From positions 62,001-126,000 of the forward strand of contig JAOQAD010000012.1 of the NCBI GenBank assembly GCA_025963775.1: DNA of 64,000 nucleotides, written 5' to 3'. The notes below the pieces were generated by a model, which saw only the letters and a program-made list of their open reading frames with translations, was not told where the DNA came from and ran no database searches. This DNA is from Bacteroidota bacterium (GTDB taxonomy: Bacteria > Bacteroidota > Bacteroidia > 2-12-FULL-35-15). Below, one piece after another: positions 25,646 to 33,307 of the stretch. Position 1 is the stretch's first letter. Each line of letters begins with the position of its first letter. The position numbers were made by a program, and so were the translations under genes.

Positions 25646-26227
25646 ATGTTAGGACTGAAACTCGCCACTGACCCGCGCTGGGTGAATATCGTAGAAAGCA
25701 ATATCGATGAGATCCTTACGGATCATGCCTGGTGCGAGCAGAAAGCTGCAACCAATGCACTTTCGCTGATCGTTAACAATCCGAATTATACGGAAATGGT
25801 GACTGCGCTGATCGAAATTGCAAAAGAAGAGCTGCAGCATTTTGAGCAGGTGCACGAGCTGATCAAAGCCCGTGGCAAGTCGCTGGGACTTGAGCGCAAA
25901 GACAATTACGTGAATGAATTGTACAAGTTCATGCAGAAAGGTGGAAGCAGGAAACAGTCGCTGGTGGACAGGCTTTTATTTTCCGCCATGATAGAAGCCC
26001 GCAGCTGTGAGCGTTTCAGGGTGCTTTCGGAAAACATTAAGGATGCGGAGCTTGCGAAATTCTACCGCGACCTGATGATCTCCGAAGCTACGCATTATAC
26101 CACATTCATTGGCTTTGCCCGCAAATACGGGGACGACATTGATGTGGACAAACGCTGGAAAGAATGGCTGGAGTTTGAGGCCTCGATCATTACCAATTAC
26201 GGAAAATCCGAAACAATACACGGTTAG
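25646..26227 (+). CDS. miaE: tRNA-(2-methylthio-N6-isopentenyladenosine) hydroxylase
   Basis: A protein of 193 residues from the ATG at 25646. An in-frame TTG 27 bases earlier lies in the promoter box. It has the ferritin-like di-iron fold of MiaE: DHAWCEQKAATNAL, then EELQHFEQVHEL (E-x-x-H), FSAMIEARSCERF and SEATHYTTFIGFAR (second E-x-x-H). These supply the metal ligands that activate O2 to hydroxylate the isopentenyl side chain at A37 of tRNAs reading UNN codons. It needs MiaA and MiaB products, which are not encoded in this window. It stands alone under its own promoter. Confidence 0.93.
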   Translation: MLGLKLATDPRWVNIVESNIDEILTDHAWCEQKAATNALSLIVNNPNYTEMVTALIEIAKEELQHFEQVHELIKARGKSLGLERKDNYVNELYKFMQKGGSRKQSLVDRLLFSAMIEARSCERFRVLSENIKDAELAKFYRDLMISEATHYTTFIGFARKYGDDIDVDKRWKEWLEFEASIITNYGKSETIHG

Positions 26228-26301
26228 TTTCACTGCAAAGACGCCAGGGCGCTAAGCTCTTAATTTATTTCTTTGTGTCTTCGCGCCTTTGCGGTAAAAA
26301 A
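26228..26301. repeat. Inverted CGCAAAGACGC-family hairpin
   Basis: Left TGCAAAGACGCCAGGGCGC and right GTGTCTTCGCGCCTTTGCGG are inverted, imperfect copies of the motif found in the array at 20780-21206. It lies between the convergent miaE and thioesterase genes, where it could also act as a bidirectional terminator. Confidence 0.6.
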
Positions 26302-26715
26302 CTATTCGCCCATCATTTTCTTTCTCCACTCTTCCGGGATCGGGATGGTTTGATTGATCTTATAGTTAAAGCATACGATCACCGCTAATCCCTTGGCAGC
26401 CTCCACTTCCACTCCATCGATCACACGAACGATCGAGCAGCTCATGTCAAAGCTCTTGGAGCCGATACGCGAGATCCACGTATAGACAAAAACTTTATCA
26501 TCCAGCAGGATCGGTTGCCTGTATTCCATTTCCATTTTTGCGAGGATCAGGCTTTCGCTTTCCCAGTCGATCTTTACATCACCCATCAGGATATTGAAAT
26601 AATCAACGCGGGCCAATTCAAAATAAGTGATGTGGTTGGCATTGTTCACATGGCCCAGGCGGTCAACATCCTTAAAGCGGATCTGGATGGGTGTTTTTTG
26701 TTTAAATGAGTTCAT
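26302..26715 (-). CDS. Acyl-CoA thioesterase (4HBT, YbgC-like)
   Basis: A protein of 137 residues from the ATG at 26715. The frame runs 57 bases further upstream, but that part is encoded by the palindromic repeat at 26743-26823. The hot-dog fold signature is VDRLGHVNNANHITYFELARVDYF, with the conserved acid and the GHVNN loop at the CoA site. It is followed by YRQPILLDDKVFVYTWISRIGSKSF. The family hydrolyses acyl-CoA thioesters in the cytoplasm; chain-length preference cannot be deduced. Confidence 0.88.
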   Translation of the reverse strand: MNSFKQKTPIQIRFKDVDRLGHVNNANHITYFELARVDYFNILMGDVKIDWESESLILAKMEMEYRQPILLDDKVFVYTWISRIGSKSFDMSCSIVRVIDGVEVEAAKGLAVIVCFNYKINQTIPIPEEWRKKMMGE

Positions 26716-26742
26716 ATTGATAAACCGGATTTTATTCGTAAC

Positions 26743-26823
26743 GTCATCCCGTGCCCCGACACGGGATCTCACAAATGTTAACAGATTCTATTTAACAGGT
26801 CCTGTGTCGTGGCACGGGATGAC
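26743..26823. repeat. GTCATCCCG-type palindromic doublet (inverted pair)
   Basis: Left GTCATCCCGTGCCCCGACAC then GGGATC; right CCTGTGTCGTGGCACGGGAT then GAC. The arms are near-perfect inverse copies around a roughly 20-bp centre. It lies upstream of the thioesterase and just beyond the end of the SUMF1 gene. Confidence 0.8.
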
Positions 26824-26850
26824 CTAACTGAAAAGATTACAACGGAAGAT

Positions 26851-28575
26851 CTAATCTTTCCTATAAAACTTCACCACATACCTGAACCCTACCGTTGCAA
26901 ATGATTTTGAAGGATCTTTAAACACTTTCTTATTCATCCCTTCGAAATTTTTATTCCCGGTGGCTGTCATGGAAACATCGCGCCAGTTCCCGCCCCTGAT
27001 GAGGTAACCATTCAGGTCATTTGCATTGTTATAAAAACGTTCCAGCTCCAATAATTGTTTAAAATAAGCTGAGTTTATTCTTTTCAGTTTGTCCTGGCGG
27101 TAAGTGTAAACCGGGAACCAATTCTCCTTGTAGGTATCCTTCATCCATTCGGAAACATTGTTCCCCATGAACAATACGCCATTCTCATCTTTCGAGGAGC
27201 TGATGATCATTTCCGGGTAGCTTTTTTTGAATTCTCTCAGACGGGTATTGAACAGGCAGAGGCGGGAAACAGAATCCCCCGGCCAGGTGATCCTGTATGG
27301 CTTCGCGCCGGTTGAAAACACCAGCTTGTAATTTTGCGGGTGGCCTTCGCTGTCATTGTATTTATCTCCCTCTCCTGCGAGCGTATCATGAAAGACCGAG
27401 ATCTTTGAATAACCAACGGTATCATTCTTCAGCAACAAGGAAGTAATGAAGCTTCTGTCGTATGAGCGCATGTATTGAAAAGCATAATTATTTTTTTTGT
27501 CTGCTGTCGCCACCAGCTCCCATTCCATTTCATCCGGCAGCTCATACTTTACAGTATAGCCGATGTGCTTCCTGTCGAGCTCTGCCTGCTTCTGCTTTGT
27601 TTTCCAGTACAGGAATGCTTCCGCCTGCAGCGCTGTTATTCCCACCACGGGATAATTATCATACACTTTGTGCCAGTTGTACATATTGGTGTACGACTCC
27701 ATCTCCGTTTCCGGAAAGTCATCCACCCACTTCAATGTGTCAGGATATACATTGATGATGCACTTTTCGCCGGAAGGACAGGTATAAACATAATTCAGCT
27801 TTCGTGTATCAATTTCCTTTCTATGATAATAGCGCTCTTCCACCGGACGGTAGATCGGTTCGATCATTTTAACTACGTTTGTATCCTGCAGGTCAATCTT
27901 TACAGCATAATTGAGCAGGTAGCCTTTATCTGTTTCTACCTTCTTTGCAACAAAGCGCCTGTCACCACTCTCCACAAGCATTGTCCGCAGGATAGAATCA
28001 CGCACCGCATTTATAAATTCCCTGTATTCTTTATTCGTCACCTCCGTACGCTTGAAATAAAAGGGCTGGTAAAAATCCTCCAAAGGCCGCTTCAGCTTTA
28101 AATAAGTAGTGTAGCCGGATGCGTAATTGCTCTTATCATAATAATTGAGCGTGTCGGAGTAAAACAAAAATGAAGCGGGCAACAGGTGATCCACGAGATA
28201 ACTCTTATGCCGCTGCAGAATCGTATTATAAAGGCTGTACTGTATGCTCAGCGCCGGATTCACATACAGGCATTCTTCCAGCCTGATCGGCGGAGATGAA
28301 AATTTATTTTTATAATAAGTGATCTTTTGCTCGGAGCTCCGGATCATTGCTGTATCGTACAGGTAAACAGGCGTGTTCAGCTGCCATGGGTAAATGGTTA
28401 CAGTCCTGTGAGAGCGGTCCTTTGTATAAACACCATCTGAAGGCTTTTCCCGGACAGCGATGATATTGCTGTCCTTATCATAGCGGATGGTGTCAGAAAT
28501 CTGAGCAGTACAAAATAAACTGCAGGAGAATAAAAGAACAAAGAATTGTATATTCAGCAGAAGTGTTGATCTCAT
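26851..28575 (-). CDS. SUMF1-domain protein, GldJ/GldK-like
   Basis: A protein of 574 residues with a signal peptide (residues 1-25, ending CTAQ). The SUMF1 (formylglycine-generating enzyme) fold begins near YFKRTEVTNKEYREF. It has a large insert, then VVGITALQAEAFLYWKTKQ, LPDEMEWELVATAD, MGNNVSEWMKDT and the terminal YLIRGGNWRDV with FATVGFRYV. In the T9SS/gliding machinery GldJ and GldK are SUMF1-like outer-membrane or ring proteins, and this one is of similar size. It lacks the catalytic cysteine pair context of true formylglycine enzymes, and no lipobox cysteine is obvious. A T9SS-related structural role is a reasonable inference; a stand-alone paralogue is also possible. Confidence 0.7.
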   Translation of the reverse strand: MRSTLLLNIQFFVLLFSCSLFCTAQISDTIRYDKDSNIIAVREKPSDGVYTKDRSHRTVTIYPWQLNTPVYLYDTAMIRSSEQKITYYKNKFSSPPIRLEECLYVNPALSIQYSLYNTILQRHKSYLVDHLLPASFLFYSDTLNYYDKSNYASGYTTYLKLKRPLEDFYQPFYFKRTEVTNKEYREFINAVRDSILRTMLVESGDRRFVAKKVETDKGYLLNYAVKIDLQDTNVVKMIEPIYRPVEERYYHRKEIDTRKLNYVYTCPSGEKCIINVYPDTLKWVDDFPETEMESYTNMYNWHKVYDNYPVVGITALQAEAFLYWKTKQKQAELDRKHIGYTVKYELPDEMEWELVATADKKNNYAFQYMRSYDRSFITSLLLKNDTVGYSKISVFHDTLAGEGDKYNDSEGHPQNYKLVFSTGAKPYRITWPGDSVSRLCLFNTRLREFKKSYPEMIISSSKDENGVLFMGNNVSEWMKDTYKENWFPVYTYRQDKLKRINSAYFKQLLELERFYNNANDLNGYLIRGGNWRDVSMTATGNKNFEGMNKKVFKDPSKSFATVGFRYVVKFYRKD

Positions 28576-28595
28576 TGGTTTGTGATGCGTGCGTG

Positions 28596-28964
28596 GTCAC
28601 TCTGAGCCTGTCGAAGAGTGTGTGCTGGCTTTTTTAGAGTTAAGAGATAACTGCGGCAACAATTCGTATTGTTCATTTATCAGTGCTTCTTTCTTTCTTC
28701 TGCTCCAGCCTTTTACTTGCTTCTCAAATGCAATAGCATCAATCGGATTATTGAATATTTTATAATATACAATTTTGAGAGGCCTCCTGAGAAATGTATA
28801 ACAATTCCTGTTTATCCCTTCCTCGTGGATCAGGAATCTCTTTTCAAGGTCATTTGTAACTCCTGTATAATAAGAGCCATCCGAACACTTAAGAATATAA
28901 ACATACATTGTTTTCATAAAATACATTTAAGGCTGCGCAAGGTCTTCGACAGGCTCAGACTGAC
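28596..28964 (-). mobile_element. Putative GIY-YIG cassette 1 with terminal inverted repeats
   Basis: Left end GTCACTCTGAGCCTGTCGAA (continuing GA, 28596-28617) and right end TCTTCGACAGGCTCAGACTG (continuing AC, 28943-28964) are inverse copies with one mismatch over 22 bases. They enclose only the GIY-YIG gene. The left end contains the gene's stop codon and its last residues (HSSTGSE). The same design, with different arm sequence, recurs at 46169-46581. Mobility is inferred. Confidence 0.6.
28597..28926 (-). CDS. Single-domain GIY-YIG nuclease (copy 1)
   Basis: A protein of 109 residues. YVYILKCSDGSYYTGVT (residues 8-24) is the GIY-YIG core in its VYI...YTG form. R30 and E69 (in AFEKQVKGWSRRKKEALI) are the likely catalytic Arg and Glu. 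It belongs to the small UPF0213/YhbQ-like group of DNA endonucleases, whose biological roles are mostly unknown. The C-terminal seven residues are written by the flanking inverted repeat. The ATG used (28926) gives MYFMKTMYVY; the ATG nine bases later is equally possible. A decayed copy of its 5' end lies directly upstream. Confidence 0.88.
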   Translation of the reverse strand: MYFMKTMYVYILKCSDGSYYTGVTNDLEKRFLIHEEGINRNCYTFLRRPLKIVYYKIFNNPIDAIAFEKQVKGWSRRKKEALINEQYELLPQLSLNSKKASTHSSTGSE

Positions 28965-28994
28965 AGCCGCACAAATTCTGTTGTAAAATCATAC
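28866..28994. repeat. Direct duplication, copy A (GIY-YIG 5' end plus inverted-repeat arm)
   Basis: This segment, from GIY-YIG codons for about residue 20 through the arm and ending AAAATCATACACC, is repeated at 28998-29134 with moderate divergence. Copy A is the intact gene end. Confidence 0.75.
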
Positions 28995-28997
28995 ACC

Positions 28998-29053
28998 CTG
29001 CAGAATAAAAGCCATCTGAACATTCGAAAAACATAAACATACATTGTCTTCAT
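28998..29053 (-). pseudogene. Decayed GIY-YIG gene start
   Basis: Reading from the ATG at 29053 gives MKTMYVYV, matching the intact gene's MKTMYVYI. After a single-base shift the frame continues CSDGFYSAG, matching CSDGSYYTG. The rest of the gene is absent. It is a fragment left by duplication of the cassette's 5' end and arm. Confidence 0.75.
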
Positions 29054-29134
29054 AAATTACACTGAAGCCTGCGCAAGGTCTTCGACAGACTCAGACTGAC
29101 AGCCGCACAAAATCCCGTTGTAAAAATCATACAC
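28998..29134. repeat. Direct duplication, copy B
   Basis: It repeats copy A in the same order: gene start, then GCGCAAGGTCTTCGACAG and CTCAGACTGACAGCCGCAC, then AAAATCATACACC. It ends 2 bases before the stop of the CapD-like gene. Confidence 0.75.
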
Positions 29135-29136
29135 CA

Positions 29137-31014
29137 CTAAACATCCAGTTCTTCAAACACCGAATTTTTGCTTTTGAACTCCGGCACCAGCGCTTTCATC
29201 TTCTTCACGATCGCGTTGTTATCCTGTGAGTGGAACAGCCCGATCAGCTCCTGGATGGCTGCCGATACAACAGGAAAATCATACTCCTTCACCTTCGCGA
29301 CCATGATCTGCTTATGATGTGTCGGAATTGTATTCTCTTCATTCGCAAGCAGCTCTTCGTACAGCTTTTCTCCCGGCCTTAATCCTGTATATACAATGCT
29401 GATGTCCTTGTCGAGCACCAGCCCCGACAGCTTGATCATCTTTTTTGCCAGGTCGGTGATCTTCACCGATTTTCCCATGTCGAAAATAAAGATCTCGCCG
29501 CCCTTGCCCATTGCTCCTGCTTCCAGTACCAGCTGGCAGGCTTCAGGAATTGTCATAAAAAAGCGCGTAATGTCGGGATGCGTGATCGTAACAGGCCCTC
29601 CCGTTTCGATCTGCTGGCGGAAACGCGGAATTACCGAACCATTCGAGCCAAGCACATTTCCAAAGCGTGTGGTAATGAATTTAGTAGTTGAATCCTTATT
29701 CAATGATTGCGTGTAGATCTCCGCAATGCGCTTGCTTGCTCCCATCACATTGGTAGGGTTCACCGCCTTATCGGTGCTCACCATCACAAACTTCTCCACC
29801 TTGTACTGTACCGAAAGGTCGGCAAGCGTTTTTGATCCGAATACATTTGTGTAAACCGATTCGGAAGGATTGTTCTCCATCATCGGCACATGCTTGTAGG
29901 CTGCAGCATGAAAAACGATCTGCGGGGAATACGTACGGAACACATTTTCCATGCGCTCCCTGTTCCTGATATCGCCCATCACCACTTCGTACTGCAGCGA
30001 TTTGTATTTGTCATGCAGCTCCATCTCCAGCTCGTACAAAGGCGATTCGGCCTGGTCGAGCAGGATGATCTTCTCCGGCTGAAAGCGGATCACCTGGCGT
30101 ACGATCTCGCTGCCAATGCTTCCTGCAGCGCCCGTGATCAGGATCACCTTCCCATAAAACTGCTTCTTTATATTTTCCTTGTCAAGCTGGATCGCATCCC
30201 TTTCCAGCAATTCTTCGATCTGCACTTTCTTGATCTGGCGGAAGCTCAGCTCCCCGTTGATCCAGTTGGTTACAGGCGGCACATTCAGCACCTTTGTATT
30301 GTGGTTCAGGCAAATGTCGACCAGCTCCTGCTTCCGCGCAGGCGAAATGCCCTGTACGGAAATAATGAGGTTGGAAACATCATTGTCCGTTAACAGGCCA
30401 TCCAGCTTCGACAAGCCGTAAATACTCACACCTTCCAGCTTTTTCCCCTGCTTTTTTTCGTCATCATCTATAAAGCCAAGCACTTTGTATTTTGTTCCGG
30501 CATCGCGGTCGAGCGTACGTTTTGTGATGATCCCTGATTCTCCCGCGCCGAAAATAATGACACTGCGTTTTTCCTTGTTCGGGTTCGAAACCTCCATGTA
30601 CAGGGCTTTGTACATAATGCGCAGGCTGATCAGCAAAAAGGTGGTGGCCATGTACTCGATGATAATGATCGAAAACGGAACCGGGAATGTTTCATTGAAG
30701 TTGTAAGAGATAATGTTTACTGAAACATACATAAGTGTGCCCAGCGTAACAATAAGAAAGATCCGTTGGGAATCCTTGGAGCTGGTGTATTTCACCATTC
30801 CCTGGTATGTTTTGGCAAGGTAAAAGGTAATGAGCCTTACGCCGAGCACAATCGAAAAAACCATAGGGAATGCCTGCACTTCCACAGGCGGAATGGAAAA
30901 GTTGAAACGCACAAGATATGCAAGCAGCAACGAAAAGGAACAGATGCACAGATCGATCAGTAAAATGACCCATCGCGGCAGGTTGCGCTGAAATAATAAT
31001 TCGAGTGCTTTCAT
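29137..31014 (-). CDS. CapD/WbpM-type membrane nucleotide-sugar 4,6-dehydratase
   Basis: A protein of 625 residues from the ATG at 31014. A TTG 18 bases upstream overlaps the promoter box. Four membrane spans (about 10-130) precede two Rossmann domains: SVIIFGAGESGIITKR (about 150) and GKVILITGAAGSIGSEIVRQ (about 290). The latter is followed by AAYKHVPMMENNPSE and STDKAVNPTNVMGASKR, the catalytic region in which a Met replaces the usual Tyr as in WbpM/FlaA1-like enzymes. It converts UDP-GlcNAc-type sugars to 4-keto-6-deoxy forms for surface polysaccharide. It is divergent from the epimerase and glycosyltransferase genes, which fits a polysaccharide locus. Confidence 0.93.
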   Translation of the reverse strand: MKALELLFQRNLPRWVILLIDLCICSFSLLLAYLVRFNFSIPPVEVQAFPMVFSIVLGVRLITFYLAKTYQGMVKYTSSKDSQRIFLIVTLGTLMYVSVNIISYNFNETFPVPFSIIIIEYMATTFLLISLRIMYKALYMEVSNPNKEKRSVIIFGAGESGIITKRTLDRDAGTKYKVLGFIDDDEKKQGKKLEGVSIYGLSKLDGLLTDNDVSNLIISVQGISPARKQELVDICLNHNTKVLNVPPVTNWINGELSFRQIKKVQIEELLERDAIQLDKENIKKQFYGKVILITGAAGSIGSEIVRQVIRFQPEKIILLDQAESPLYELEMELHDKYKSLQYEVVMGDIRNRERMENVFRTYSPQIVFHAAAYKHVPMMENNPSESVYTNVFGSKTLADLSVQYKVEKFVMVSTDKAVNPTNVMGASKRIAEIYTQSLNKDSTTKFITTRFGNVLGSNGSVIPRFRQQIETGGPVTITHPDITRFFMTIPEACQLVLEAGAMGKGGEIFIFDMGKSVKITDLAKKMIKLSGLVLDKDISIVYTGLRPGEKLYEELLANEENTIPTHHKQIMVAKVKEYDFPVVSAAIQELIGLFHSQDNNAIVKKMKALVPEFKSKNSVFEELDV

Positions 31015-31029
31015 GTGTAATGCAATGCT

Positions 31030-31037
31030 CAAAGATA
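31030..31037 (-). promoter_or_regulatory. Bacteroidota -7 box upstream of the CapD-like gene
   Basis: Minus-strand TATCTTTG fits TAnnTTTG. Because it overlaps the longest possible start of the gene (31032), it points to the ATG at 31014. Confidence 0.6.
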
Positions 31038-31129
31038 AAGATTTCAGCGGATAAAGGCTACCAAAAAAATATCAATTGCCCCCGCCCTGTTTGTGTTTAA
31101 TTGCTATTTTTACAGGATAAACAAAACCT

Positions 31130-32125
31130 ATGACAGTTTCTCTTGTTACCGGTGGCGCAGGTTTTATCGGCGCCCATGTGACCAATGAATTGATCGCCCT
31201 CGGCCACAAGGTGGTTGTGCTCGACGACCTCAGCGGAGGCTTCGCCGACAATGTGAACTCTGAAGCCATTTTCGTGCAGGGTTCGATCACCGATCCGGCT
31301 CTTCTTGAAAAACTTTTCAACGAATACAAGTTCGATTATGTATATCACCTTGCTGCTTATGCTGCCGAAGGACTGAGCCATTTTATCAAGCGCTTCAATT
31401 ATACCAACAACCTCATCGGCAGCGTGAACCTGATCAATGAAAGCATTAAGCACAAAGTGAAATGCTTTGTGTTCACATCCTCCATTGCCGTGTATGGCGC
31501 TTTGCCGCCGCCAATGAAGGAAGACATGGTGCCGCAGCCGGAAGATCCGTATGGAATCGCAAAATATGCCGTGGAGCAGGACCTGAAAACAAGCCATGAA
31601 ATGTTCGGGCTCAACTCCATTATTTTCCGCCCGCACAATGTGTATGGCGAATACCAGAACATCGGCGACCGCTACAGGAATGTGGTGGGCATTTTTATGA
31701 ACCAGTTAATGCAGGACAAGCCGCTGACCGTTTTCGGCGATGGCTCTCAAACCCGCGCATTCAGCTATATCGGCGACATTGCACCATCCATCGCCAATTG
31801 TGTGAACAATCCTGCTGCTTACAACCAGGTGTTCAACATCGGTGCTGACAAGGATTACCGCGTGGATGAGCTTGCACTTGCGGTGATGGATGCGATGGGA
31901 ATAAAAGGCGAGCTGCGCAGGCTGCCTGCACGCAATGAAGTGCTGCATGCGCATTCGGACCATGAGAAAGCACAAAGGATCTTCGGCATACAAACGGAAA
32001 CCCCGCTCAGCGAAGGGCTCCGCAGGATGGCGGAATGGGTGAAAAGATCGGGCGTAAGAAAAAGCAGCCGCTTCAAAGACATAGAAATACTGGAAAAGCT
32101 TCCACAGGTCTGGCTGGAAGATTAA
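31130..32125 (+). CDS. NAD-dependent sugar epimerase/dehydratase (SDR)
   Basis: A protein of 331 residues of the extended short-chain dehydrogenase family. It has the N-terminal VTGGAGFIGAHVTNEL (NAD binding), FVFTSSIAVYG with the catalytic Ser/Thr region, and YGIAKYAVEQDL with the YxxxK pair. FRPHNVYGEYQN is the substrate loop. It is similar to UDP-glucose/GlcNAc 4-epimerases. The GT4 glycosyltransferase starts 4 bases after its stop. With the divergent CapD-like gene it forms a small surface-polysaccharide module. Substrate identity is not certain. Confidence 0.92.
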   Translation: MTVSLVTGGAGFIGAHVTNELIALGHKVVVLDDLSGGFADNVNSEAIFVQGSITDPALLEKLFNEYKFDYVYHLAAYAAEGLSHFIKRFNYTNNLIGSVNLINESIKHKVKCFVFTSSIAVYGALPPPMKEDMVPQPEDPYGIAKYAVEQDLKTSHEMFGLNSIIFRPHNVYGEYQNIGDRYRNVVGIFMNQLMQDKPLTVFGDGSQTRAFSYIGDIAPSIANCVNNPAAYNQVFNIGADKDYRVDELALAVMDAMGIKGELRRLPARNEVLHAHSDHEKAQRIFGIQTETPLSEGLRRMAEWVKRSGVRKSSRFKDIEILEKLPQVWLED

Positions 32126-32129
32126 TGCT

Positions 32130-33215
32130 ATGAAGAAAGTACTATTCATAGCATCACACCGCAAAGACCGCTCTCCCAGCCAGCGCTTCCGCTTCGAGCA
32201 GTATTTTGAGCACCTGCAGCAGAACGGTTTCGAATGCCATCTTTCCAATCTTTTATCTGCAGAAGATGACAAAGCCTTTTACGGCAGCGGACATTTTATG
32301 GAAAAGATCGCGATCCTTTCCAGGAGCTTCTTCAAACGAAAAAAAGATGTACGGGACGCCAAACAGTACGATATTGTGTTCGTTCAGCGGGAAGCCTTCA
32401 TGACAGGCTCCACTTATTTTGAAAAGCAGCTGAGCCGCACAGGCACAAAAATGATCTTCGATTTCGATGATTCGATCTGGATCCTCGATACTTCCAATGC
32501 CAATAAAAAATGGGAATTTTTAAAGGATGCTGAAAAGACATCCCGCATCATTGCCCTTTCGGACATGGTGTTTGCGGGCAACCAATACCTGGCGGATTAT
32601 GCAGCGCGCTTCAATAAAAATGTAAAGATCATTCCAACGACCATTGATACCAATGAATACAAAAGGATCATCCCGGAGGTAAAAAAAGATACGGTGTGCA
32701 TCGGCTGGAGCGGAAGCATCACCACCATCAAGCATTTCGAATATGCCATTCCGTTCTTACTGCGCATCAAAGAAAAATACGGCGATAAAGTTTCCATCAA
32801 AGTGATCGGCGACAGCTCCTATATGCACGAAGCATTGCAAATAAAAGGCATTGCATGGATCAAACAGGATGAAGTGAAAGAGCTTTCGGAGATCGACATC
32901 GGGATCATGCCGCTGCCGGATGATGAATGGACAAAAGGCAAATGCGGGCTCAAAGGGTTGCAGTACATGGCCCTGGAAATTCCCACGATCATGTCGCCGG
33001 TGGGAGTGAATACGGAGATCATCAGCGATGGAAAGAACGGCTTTTTAGCGAAGGGTGAAGAGGAATGGGTGGAGAAGATCTCGAAGCTGGTTGATTCGGA
33101 AGAGCTCCGGCAGCAGGTCGGCCGGGAAGGCAGGAGCACGGTGGAAACAGGCTATTCCGTAAGCTCTCAGCAAAACAATTATGTGCGCTATTTTAATGAA
33201 TTATTAAACCGATAA
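32130..33215 (+). CDS. Glycosyltransferase family 4 (group 1)
   Basis: A protein of 361 residues with a GT-B fold. The N-terminal half has SHRKDRSPSQRFRFEQYF and KMIFDFDDSIWI. The C-terminal half holds the donor-binding region CIGWSGSITTIKHFE, EVKELSEIDIGIMPLPDDEW and KGLQYMALEIPTIMSPVGVNTEII, where the E..P-type pattern matches group 1 enzymes. It adds a sugar to a growing surface glycan, probably at the cytoplasmic membrane face. It is coupled to the upstream epimerase (4 bases). No acceptor can be named. Confidence 0.9.
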   Translation: MKKVLFIASHRKDRSPSQRFRFEQYFEHLQQNGFECHLSNLLSAEDDKAFYGSGHFMEKIAILSRSFFKRKKDVRDAKQYDIVFVQREAFMTGSTYFEKQLSRTGTKMIFDFDDSIWILDTSNANKKWEFLKDAEKTSRIIALSDMVFAGNQYLADYAARFNKNVKIIPTTIDTNEYKRIIPEVKKDTVCIGWSGSITTIKHFEYAIPFLLRIKEKYGDKVSIKVIGDSSYMHEALQIKGIAWIKQDEVKELSEIDIGIMPLPDDEWTKGKCGLKGLQYMALEIPTIMSPVGVNTEIISDGKNGFLAKGEEEWVEKISKLVDSEELRQQVGREGRSTVETGYSVSSQQNNYVRYFNELLNR

Positions 33216-33220
33216 AAACG

Positions 33221-33228
33221 TACATTTG
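33221..33228 (+). promoter_or_regulatory. Bacteroidota -7 box upstream of gcvT
   Basis: TACATTTG matches TAnnTTTG, about 80 bases before the gcvT ATG at 33308, leaving a leader of about 75 bases. Confidence 0.55.
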
Positions 33229-33307
33229 TGCTGAAGGCAGGCAGCTGTAAAAGGCGCTGAAAACAATTCAAAAACGATTGACATTACGAAATAAAAACAT
33301 CATATAC

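Noticed and set aside
26716-26772. N-terminal extension of the thioesterase
   Set aside because: The extra 19 codons are encoded by a palindromic repeat; the conserved domain begins after the ATG at 26715.
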